In this document: positions 58,501-64,000 of the stretch, one piece after another
Layout: each line of letters opens with the position of its first letter
How positions within the stretch are numbered: position 1 is the stretch's first letter
Origin: JAHEGP01 sp963751595
GTDB lineage: Bacteria > Pseudomonadota > Gammaproteobacteria > Pseudomonadales > JAHEGP01
DNA length: 64,000 nucleotides
Assembly (NCBI GenBank): GCA_963751595.1
Contig: CAVVVC010000007.1
Location: 186,001 to 250,000, forward strand
Direction: 5' to 3'
Made by a program: the position numbers and the translations under genes
The notes under the pieces: model-generated
What the model was told of the DNA's origin: nothing
Seen by the model: the letters and a program-made list of their open reading frames with translations, nothing else
Database searches by the model: none

Positions 58501-58671
58501 GACGTCCTGGGGCGATGCGCCGGGCCAGATGGTACGAATGCCAATTGCCCGCACGTCCAGGTCGGGAATCATTTGCACCGGAATACGACTGGCGGCGACG
58601 ATGCCGAGTACAGCGGTGATCAGGGTGATCACGGTGACCAGAATACCCCGGTGGACGATTTTTTCGAACAT
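55504..58671 (-). CDS. RND efflux pump inner-membrane permease (HAE1/AcrB type)
   Basis: This 1055-residue RND transporter has an N-terminal helix (GILVTVITLITAVLGIVAASRIP) and two large periplasmic loops with porter and docking domains. Two sets of membrane helices follow, with GIAFAIGMTLDNSIVVLE and LGFLILMGTVVNNPILVVH, the usual helix-4/helix-10 regions. It pumps drugs or other hydrophobic compounds from the periplasm by proton exchange. It follows the adaptor gene with a two-base gap. The stop codon lies in the CTAG at the right edge of MITE copy B. Confidence 0.93.
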   Translation of the reverse strand: MFEKIVHRGILVTVITLITAVLGIVAASRIPVQMIPDLDVRAIGIRTIWPGASPQDVEKEILVEQEEYLRNLPNLSRMVTTAQSGRAEVELEFPFGTDITEMLIRVNNALSQVPSYPEAVDEPTIFANSFSSNAFMFFSIAPSPGNPRQLDMDLLLDFIEDQVKPRIARVPGVSEVDVRGGVQRQVQVLIDPARLAQRQLSLTDVRNAIRGRNRDRSAGEIDSGKRQYLVRTIGRFESVAELEELILARRGDAVITLGEVARVQLDHFEKQDEVLFNGAPQIFIAIRREAGSNVIDIKRGMLDEVAAVNRDVLEPRGMAMRLIADDVVYVDQSLRNVLKNLALGTLLAVAVMFLFLRSLRATAIGVMGIPLCIIVAFLGLLLAGRTINVISLAGIAFAIGMTLDNSIVVLESIALERRRGADRVQAAIRGVKNVWPAVFASTATTILVFLPVAFVEQEAGQLYSDVAIAISAAILASMLVAITVLPTAAAHLDLTEGGSNTGNAPPGGRRWGQRVAGLTLDSVHWLLASSRRRLACIFITALLSAGIILLLTPAAEYLPEGEEPKVFASMNAPPGYNLATMMSIATEIDAYLEEFIGADPASFRAGEAPLPALAYVNMRVTPQSMRIIAEPVAARDIEPLMDALDKKYREYPGMRAFVARGSIITSNDGGTRSINLDISGPDLATIYEVALAAYRRAGEVFDQPRIQSNPASLSLAQPMVEIRPHWRRAAELGLSGDDIGFTVSALTDGSYVDEFFLADDKIDIYLYSAAGQDADLDNLAQLPIYTPGGAVLPLGALAAITERVDTSTVRRVNGSRTVTLNIIPPREVPLETGVELVRSELVAELREQGRIPAGVSLDISGAADQLDATRAALTGNYLVALLIVYLLLVAIFSHWGYPLLIMTSIPLGIAGGIVGLWLLNLVGAALPMVGMAAIVQPFDMISMLGFLILMGTVVNNPILVVHRAVTNIKQQGMPVAEAVQEAVDARLRPIAMSTITTLFGLAPLVLIPGAGTELYRGVGAIVMFGIIGAAIVTLTLLPALTITVLQYTQGEKQPR

Positions 58672-58673
58672 GC

Positions 58674-59774
58674 TCAGGGCTCCCCGCGGCCTCGAATATG
58701 CACCCGCTGGCCGTTGCGCAGCGACTCGTTACCCCGCACCACGATTTCGTCCCCGGGACCCAGGCCCTCGACAATTTCCACTCTATCGCCAAAGACCTGA
58801 CCCGTGCGTACCGCCAGTTCGTAAACCACAGCGCCGCTGTCGCCATCGCTGAGCTTCCATACCACCACCCTGCCATCCGGGTAGCGCAGCAGGGCGTCGC
58901 GGGGTATCACCAGGCCGCTGCGCTGGGCGGGTATCCGCAACCTGGCCCGCGCCGACATACCAGGCATCAGCCGCGTATCCTGTTGCTGCGCCGTGTCCAG
59001 GCCCACGCGCAGGAGCAGGGTGCGTGCACCGGGCTCGGCGACCGGCACCAGCGTTTGAATGACGCCTTTGAATTGCTCTCCCGGCAGGGCATTGAGAGTC
59101 AATTGCACGGGGGTATCCAGACTCAGTGCGGTGGCGAAGTCCTCTGCCACCGCGAAATCCAGTCGCAGATCATCGGTGGCGACCAGCTCGAATACACTCT
59201 CTCCGGGGGTCAGCCATTCCCCCAGCTCGACCCCGCGCTCGCTGATCACACCGGCAAAGGGGGCGGTGAGTGTGTGCCGGCGCAGCAAGGCCTCACGCAG
59301 GCCTGCATCGGCCTTGGCCTGCTGCAGCAGGGTTTCGTCCTGCTCCACCTCGGCTGCCAGGTCAAGGATCTGGGTCTGGGGGAGGCCACCGCTGGGGCCC
59401 AGGCGTCTGGCCTCTTCCAGCCGGCGCCTGGCATCGCCCAGGGCTGCCTGCGCCTGGCTAACCCGGGCTTGGGCACTGCGGCTTTCCAGCTCCGCCAGCT
59501 CAGGGTCCAGCTTCAGCAGCACCTGGCCCTGCTCTACCCGGTCTCCTTCTTCAGCCAGCAGGGTCTGCACCAGGCCGCTGGTGGCGGCGGACAACTGGGC
59601 GACCCGGGGAGAGGTAACGCTACCGGTAACTTCCACCTCACGATAGATCGCCTGCAGTTCAGGGCTTGCGACCACAACCGGGGGCCCCGGCAGTTCGGCG
59701 ACGCTGACCCCGGCAAGGAGCCCAGCCAGTGAGAATAGAAACGCGCGCAGGCCCGGAGCCGATGGTCTAACCAT
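58674..59774 (-). CDS. RND efflux periplasmic adaptor (HlyD/MFP family)
   Basis: This 366-residue adaptor has a signal peptide (FLFSLAGLLAGVSVAE), a lipoyl-like half (TSGLVQTLLAEEGDRVEQGQVLLKLDPE), a helical hairpin (residues about 100-165, Ala/Glu/Gln-rich), and a beta-barrel and membrane-proximal end (GMSARARLRIPAQ, GPGDEIVVRGNESLRNGQRV). It links the RND permease to an outer-membrane channel not encoded here. GAGG precedes ATG 59774. An inverted repeat lies just upstream. Confidence 0.92.
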   Translation of the reverse strand: MVRPSAPGLRAFLFSLAGLLAGVSVAELPGPPVVVASPELQAIYREVEVTGSVTSPRVAQLSAATSGLVQTLLAEEGDRVEQGQVLLKLDPELAELESRSAQARVSQAQAALGDARRRLEEARRLGPSGGLPQTQILDLAAEVEQDETLLQQAKADAGLREALLRRHTLTAPFAGVISERGVELGEWLTPGESVFELVATDDLRLDFAVAEDFATALSLDTPVQLTLNALPGEQFKGVIQTLVPVAEPGARTLLLRVGLDTAQQQDTRLMPGMSARARLRIPAQRSGLVIPRDALLRYPDGRVVVWKLSDGDSGAVVYELAVRTGQVFGDRVEIVEGLGPGDEIVVRGNESLRNGQRVHIRGRGEP

Positions 59775-59795
59775 GGGATGCCTCGTGGGGGTTAG

Positions 59796-59824
59796 GATAT
59801 AAACCGTACGGCAACGTTTATATC
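59796..59824 (-). promoter_or_regulatory. Inverted-repeat operator before the RND pump operon
   Basis: GATATAAAC (59796-59804) and GTTTATATC (59816-59824) form a perfect 9-bp inverted repeat around an 11-base core that includes the palindrome CCGTACGG. It starts 21 bases upstream of the adaptor ATG, where a TetR-type repressor would be expected to bind. No TetR gene is seen in the window, so the regulator is unknown. Confidence 0.65.
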
Positions 59825-59945
59825 ACGGATTGCCGACTCGATGGATTGCTTGAGCGAGTCTGCGCACAGGGTCGGTGCCAAGCTCAGGGGGTCCCCGGAT
59901 TATCGCGTGCTAGAGCGCGTGAGCGTTCCAATGGGTCTGCCGCCG

Positions 59946-61949
59946 CTAGATATCTGCCAGGAGGCCCTTGAGTGACGCAATCGTGGCCTTGCCGCGAACG
60001 GCATTGCGCTCGGGATCCTTTTCACCGAAACCCTCCCGGGACAGCTCATTCTGGGGCAGTTCATCGAGGAAGCGGCTGGGGGTAGTTCCCACCGACTCAC
60101 CAAACTGCTTGCGGCGCCGGGCCAGGGTCATGGTCAGGGACTGTTGGGCCCGGGTAATGCCGACATAGCAGAGTCGACGCTCCTCTTCGACATCACCCTG
60201 TTCGATGCTGTTGCGATGGGGCAGCAGGTTTTCCTCCATGCCCACCATGAAGACATGGGGGAATTCCAGCCCCTTGGCGGCGTGCAGGGTCATCAGTTGC
60301 ACCCGGTCGCCGCTGTCATCCTCGGCCTGTTGTTCAAGCATATCCCGCAGCATCAGCTTGTTGACCGCCTCGCCGATGTCGCTGGCGCCGTCGTCCAGAT
60401 GTTTGCGCAGGGAATCCACCAGCAGCTCGACGTTTTCCATCCGCCGTCGGGCGGCGGCGGGGCTGGACGTATTCTGGATACACCAGGCGTGGTAATGCAT
60501 GGCGTCGATCAGGTCCCGGATCGCGCCAATGGGCTTTCCACCCTGGCTTTGCTGACGATGGCTATCCATCAGCTCGACGAAGCCGCGCAAGCGCTGCAGG
60601 GACTGGGGGTTGGCCTTTTGCGCGTAGCCGATTTCGCTGACCGCCCGATAGAGGCTGCAGTGCCTGCCATTGGCGTAGCTGCCCAGCGACTCCAAACTGC
60701 CGGGGCCGATTTTGCGCCGTGGTACATTGACCGCTCGCAGAAACGCGTTGTCGTCATCCGGGTTCACCAGCAGCCGCAGGTAAGCCATGATGTCCTTGAT
60801 TTCGTTGCGCGCGAAGAACGAGGTGCCGCCGGATATGTGATAGGGAACAGCATGCTGCTGCAGCTTGATCTCAAGCGGTTTGGCCTGGTGATTGCCCCGG
60901 TACAGAATGGCAAAGTCACGCCACTGCAAGCCCCTGCGCAGCCGTTGGTCGACTATCTCGGTAACGACCCGGTCGAGTTCGGCGTCATCGTCCGGGCACT
61001 GAATCACCCGCACCGCGTCGCCGTGCCCGAGTTCACTCCACAGGCGTTTATCGAAGACATGGGGGTTGTTGGCGATGACGGTATTGGCCGCCCCCAGGAT
61101 ACGTGCGGTGGAGCGGTAGTTCTGCTCCAGTTTGATGACTTCCAGCTCGGGAAAGTCCGCCTTCAGTTGGGCCAGGTTTTCCGGCCGCGCCCCTCGCCAG
61201 GAGTAGATCGACTGGTCGTCATCACCGACCGCGGTCAGCGCCCGCCGGAGCCCGCTCAACAGCTTTACCAGCTCGTACTGGGCCCCGTTGGTATCCTGGT
61301 ATTCATCCACCAGCAGGTAACGCACCTTGCCCTGCCAGAGGGCGAGCACGTCGGGATCGGTTTGTAGGAGATGCACCGGGATGGTGATGAGGTCGTCAAA
61401 ATCCACGGCGTTATAGGTCTTCAGCAGCTGTCGGTATTGCTGAAACATGAGTGCCGCCCGCTGCTCCCCGGGGGAGGCGGCAGTAGCCAAAGCCTGTTCC
61501 GGGCTGACCAGCTCGTTTTTCCAGTTGGATATGAGTTGTTGTATCAACGGGGCCTGCTCGGCGTGCTCCTTGCCTTCCTGCAGCAGGCAGTCCTTGAGTA
61601 TTCTCAGGGTGTCATCGGCGTCGAAAATGGAAAAGCCCGCCTTGAAGCCGAGGAGGCGGTGGTGCTGGCGAATGATGCTGAGGCCCAGGGTGTGGAAAGT
61701 GGAAACGTTGAGACTCTGGGCACCGCTGCCGGTCAGGAGGCCGCCAACCCTGGCTTTCATTTCACGGGCGGCCTTGTTGGTAAAGGTGACCGCGTAGATG
61801 TGTTTGGGGTCGAGGCCGCAGCTATCGACCAGCCAGGCTATTTTTCGGGTGATGACGCTGGTCTTGCCGCTGCCGGCACCCGCCAGCACCAGCACCGGCC
61901 CGTCGATATAGCGCACGGCCTGTTGTTGTCTTGGATTGAGCTTGCTCAC
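59946..61949 (-). CDS. rep: ATP-dependent DNA helicase Rep (SF1A)
   Basis: This protein of about 667 residues shows superfamily 1 helicase motifs: LNPRQQQAV (Q motif), LVLAGAGSGKTSVITRKI (Walker A), LLVDEYQDTN (Walker B), AVGDDDQSIYSWRGA (motif III), LEQNYRS (motif IV), VQLMTLHAAKGLEFPHVFMVG (motif V) and EERRLCYVGITRAQQ (motif VI). It unwinds 3' to 5' and supports replication fork movement. I start at GTG 61949 (MSKLNPRQQ), which fits Rep; an in-frame GTG at 61958 is also possible. Length fits Rep (about 670). Confidence 0.95.
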   Translation of the reverse strand: MSKLNPRQQQAVRYIDGPVLVLAGAGSGKTSVITRKIAWLVDSCGLDPKHIYAVTFTNKAAREMKARVGGLLTGSGAQSLNVSTFHTLGLSIIRQHHRLLGFKAGFSIFDADDTLRILKDCLLQEGKEHAEQAPLIQQLISNWKNELVSPEQALATAASPGEQRAALMFQQYRQLLKTYNAVDFDDLITIPVHLLQTDPDVLALWQGKVRYLLVDEYQDTNGAQYELVKLLSGLRRALTAVGDDDQSIYSWRGARPENLAQLKADFPELEVIKLEQNYRSTARILGAANTVIANNPHVFDKRLWSELGHGDAVRVIQCPDDDAELDRVVTEIVDQRLRRGLQWRDFAILYRGNHQAKPLEIKLQQHAVPYHISGGTSFFARNEIKDIMAYLRLLVNPDDDNAFLRAVNVPRRKIGPGSLESLGSYANGRHCSLYRAVSEIGYAQKANPQSLQRLRGFVELMDSHRQQSQGGKPIGAIRDLIDAMHYHAWCIQNTSSPAAARRRMENVELLVDSLRKHLDDGASDIGEAVNKLMLRDMLEQQAEDDSGDRVQLMTLHAAKGLEFPHVFMVGMEENLLPHRNSIEQGDVEEERRLCYVGITRAQQSLTMTLARRRKQFGESVGTTPSRFLDELPQNELSREGFGEKDPERNAVRGKATIASLKGLLADI

Positions 61950-62079
61950 GGCTGGCACCTGGGGTTGGGGCGAAGCATTTTAACAGCGGGGCTGTTGCTG
62001 GCAAGGGGCCAGTCGGCGCCAGGGTGATTGCTGGAGGCCAGAGCCTGGCGGTGGCCAGCCTGGGCCACCGCCGAAGTGC

Positions 62080-63066
62080 CTATTGATCGGCAGCCGGGGG
62101 GTAAACCTGTTTCCAGTCCTTCTTCATATCGATAAGCGTCCAGCCTGCGGCAGGCGTTGCATCCAGCGCCTTGTCCAACCGGCCGACACTGGAATCGCGG
62201 TCGTAAGCCCACTCGCGCTCGGCGTCGGTGTGATGCACGATGGCGCCGAAGCTGGTATCGCCGGCGCTGACCCATTGCAACATCTCCAGGTCGCCGTCGG
62301 AGTTGCCGAAGGCGGCAATCGGTCGGCGACCAATATGCTGGTTGATGCCCACCGGTTTGCCCGCCTTGTCGTCGATAAAATTGATTTTGGGCTGACGCAC
62401 CAGCACCGGCTTGCCGTCGCGCATCTCGAACTCGGTCACAATGCTGCTGCCCACCACCTGCTCCGGCGGAATGCCGTAAACATCTTCGGCCCAGGGGCGC
62501 ATGAATTCGATACCGCCCGCCGAGACGATAAAGGTCTTGAAGCCGTTGGCGCGCAGGTACTCGAGCAACTCCAGCATCGGCTGATAAACCATGTCGGTAT
62601 AGCGCATGCCGGTGGTGGGGTGCCTGGCGGTAGCCAGCCAGTCACTGACCAGCTGGGAAAACTGCCCTGTGGTGATGCCCGCATGAGTCACCATTACCAG
62701 CTCGATCAGCGCATGTTCGCCACCTTTGCTCAGGGTTGCGAAGTCACCCTCCAGCGCGGCCTTGAACGGCTGTTGATCTTTCCATTCAGGGTGTTCCGGC
62801 GCCAGCGCCTTGAGGCGATCCAGTGCAAAGGCCAGCTGGAAGTACATGGGTTTTTCAGACAGGAGCGTACCGTCGTTATCGAAAACCGCGATACGCTGTT
62901 CAACGGGCACGAAGTGCTTGCCGCCCTGATTGGTAACCTGCTCGACAAAAGCCTTGATGCTTTTTTTGCTGGCGCCCTCGTTCCACGAAGGCAAAGGGTC
63001 AGCGGCATGGGCAAGGCTGCAAACCAGTAGTAGCAGCGTGGAAAGAATTGTCGACATTTTTGTGCT
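62080..63066 (-). CDS. Exported HAD-superfamily hydrolase
   Basis: This protein of about 328 residues has a signal peptide (ILSTLLLLVCSLAHAADP). HAD motif I is AVFDNDGTLLSE, motif II is TFIVSAGGIEFM, and motif IV is AAFGNSDGDLEMLQW, all with the expected Asp/Ser/Asp residues. It is a periplasmic Mg-dependent phosphatase of the phosphoserine-phosphatase-like group; the substrate is unknown. GTG 63066 is preferred because GGAGG sits nine bases before it; ATG 63057 is only three codons further on. Confidence 0.85.
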   Translation of the reverse strand, partial: STKMSTILSTLLLLVCSLAHAADPLPSWNEGASKKSIKAFVEQVTNQGGKHFVPVEQRIAVFDNDGTLLSEKPMYFQLAFALDRLKALAPEHPEWKDQQPFKAALEGDFATLSKGGEHALIELVMVTHAGITTGQFSQLVSDWLATARHPTTGMRYTDMVYQPMLELLEYLRANGFKTFIVSAGGIEFMRPWAEDVYGIPPEQVVGSSIVTEFEMRDGKPVLVRQPKINFIDDKAGKPVGINQHIGRRPIAAFGNSDGDLEMLQWVSAGDTSFGAIVHHTDAEREWAYDRDSSVGRLDKALDATPAAGWTLIDMKKDWKQVYPPAADQ

Positions 63067-63195
63067 CACGGGAAAGGTCCTCCATCTCCGTTCTTCTTGT
63101 TGATTTTTGGGTATATTGAGACAACCGCAGCTTGGTTGCAAGGTTTCAAACGGGCGTCAACGTCAACGTCAGCCAGCGCAGCGGGAGGTCGATGC

Positions 63196-64000
63196 TCAAC
63201 CGGCCCGATCCAGCCCGCGAAGACTGATTGCCTCCGCCAGATGGGGGCGTTCTATGGTGTCGGATTGTGCCAGGTCGGCAATGGTTCGAGCCACCTTGAG
63301 GATGCGGTGATAGGCCCGAGCCGATAGCTTCAACTGCTGCAGTGCGGCTTCCAGAAACTCGCGGTCCCGGGGCCTGAGTGCGCATGCCACCGGGAGTTGA
63401 TCCGGCGCTAAACGGGCATTGGAAACCCCGCTTCGCTGCTGCTGGCGCAGATGGGCCGACTCCACCCGCTGCTGCACAACGGGGGACGCTTCGGCGGACC
63501 GGGTGCCTGTAAGCTCGCCGGGTTGTAAACCCTGCAATGGGACATGCATATCGATGCGGTCCAGCAGGGGGCCGGAAATGCGTGAGCGGTAACGCATGAC
63601 CTGGTCCGGCGTGCAGCGGCAGTCGCGCTGCGGATCACCGAGGTAGCCGCAGGGGCAGGGGTTCATGGCCGCGATCAACTGGAAGTCAGCGGGATAGCAA
63701 ACCTGTTGCCGTGCCCGGGATATCATGATCTCACCCCTTTCCAGCGGTTCTCGCAGCACTTCCAGCACGGAACGCGGAAACTCCGGCAGTTCGTCGAGGA
63801 ACAGCACTCCGTGATGGGCCAGCGAGATTTCGCCGGGGCGGGGCGATGAACCGCCGCCCACCAGTGCCGCCGCCGAAGCAGTATGGTGGGGAGCGCGAAA
63901 GGGGCGTGCCCGCCACTGGTCGATCAGACTGTTCTGGTGGGTGATCGACTTGATGGCGGCGACCTCGAGCGCTTCGTGTTCCTGCAGTGGCGGCAGTATG
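63196..64000 (-). CDS. comM: ComM/YifB family Mg-chelatase-like AAA+ ATPase (partial, runs off right edge)
   Basis: The visible 267 residues are the C-terminal half. RPFRAPHHTASAAALVGGGS is the typical ChlI-like stretch after Walker A, HHGVLFLDELPEFPRSVLEVLREPLE is Walker B, and QLIAAMNPCPCGYLGDP is sensor 1 with the family's cysteines. YRSRISGPLLDRIDMHV and a C-terminal SARAYHRILKVARTIADL end the protein. ComM is a branch-migration helicase that helps integrate DNA in natural transformation. The 5' end lies beyond position 64000. Confidence 0.93.
   Translation of the reverse strand, partial: ILPPLQEHEALEVAAIKSITHQNSLIDQWRARPFRAPHHTASAAALVGGGSSPRPGEISLAHHGVLFLDELPEFPRSVLEVLREPLERGEIMISRARQQVCYPADFQLIAAMNPCPCGYLGDPQRDCRCTPDQVMRYRSRISGPLLDRIDMHVPLQGLQPGELTGTRSAEASPVVQQRVESAHLRQQQRSGVSNARLAPDQLPVACALRPRDREFLEAALQQLKLSARAYHRILKVARTIADLAQSDTIERPHLAEAISLRGLDRAG

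Noticed and set aside
1..64000. CRISPR arrays, prophage, rRNA, intact insertion sequences or a replication origin.
   Set aside because: I looked for regularly spaced repeats, integrase or transposase motifs, rRNA cores and DnaA-box clusters and saw none.

Overview
The window is GC-rich, densely packed DNA from a Gram-negative gammaproteobacterium. This is supported by lipoboxes, Omp85 and MtrB-type barrels, an RND pump, Rep helicase, YaeQ, TIGR02647, UUP1 and CPXCG-type small proteins. A marine Halieaceae-like (OM60/NOR5) lineage is my inference from the gene set, not something shown directly. I see no rRNA, no CRISPR array, no complete IS and no phage. There is one tRNA (Arg, CCG anticodon).

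Layout. 0-6 kb holds housekeeping and small proteins: a thioesterase, a CPXCG protein, an encapsulin-type ferritin with no encapsulin, a SpoU/TrmH methyltransferase, a small protein behind two LexA boxes, a fused PyrD-PyrK dihydroorotate dehydrogenase, and yaeQ. 6.1-16.4 kb is a tight six-gene minus-strand operon for extracellular electron transfer. It encodes a CymA-like tetraheme quinol dehydrogenase, a ten-heme periplasmic cytochrome with an unusual CX3CH site, an MtrA/DmsE decaheme, an MtrB/PioB barrel and two tandem OmcA/MtrC-type decaheme lipoproteins. Together they form a complete path from quinol pool to cell surface. 16.8-32.2 kb is mixed: a glycosyltransferase, an AsmA-like protein, an XdhC-MocA pair, an isolated Pvc16/DUF4255 protein, a rhodanese-DUF2892 pair, a PQQ alcohol dehydrogenase with fused cytochrome c, a frameshifted secreted lipase, an LysM/M23 lipoprotein, an Omp85 barrel, a phosphoesterase, an O-methyltransferase and an alpha/beta hydrolase.

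32.4-32.9 kb is a repeat-rich pocket beside tRNA-Arg, with a perfect 21-bp hairpin, a second hairpin, a 20-bp direct repeat and a 205-bp palindrome-ended element. A second copy of that element lies at 55.3 kb. Both copies are flanked by 4-bp CTAA or CTAG duplications, so they form a MITE-like family. 32.9-47.6 kb is a 15-kb same-strand accessory block: SDR, ThDP enzyme, AraC regulator, two degenerate alkylsulfatase-like MBL proteins, three DUF1254/DUF1214 genes (one broken), a DUF3604 protein, a large arylsulfatase and an outer-membrane channel. A second AraC gene diverges from its far end. I read it as an uncharacterised organosulfate-type catabolic island.

49-64 kb returns to core genes: an aromatic/aspartate aminotransferase, a cytochrome c5 with a clear terminator, the retropepsin-like protease, UUP1 and RimK-like ligase triad followed by a LysR gene, an RND pump with adaptor behind an inverted-repeat operator, Rep helicase, a periplasmic HAD hydrolase, and the C-terminal part of ComM/YifB, which runs off the right edge.
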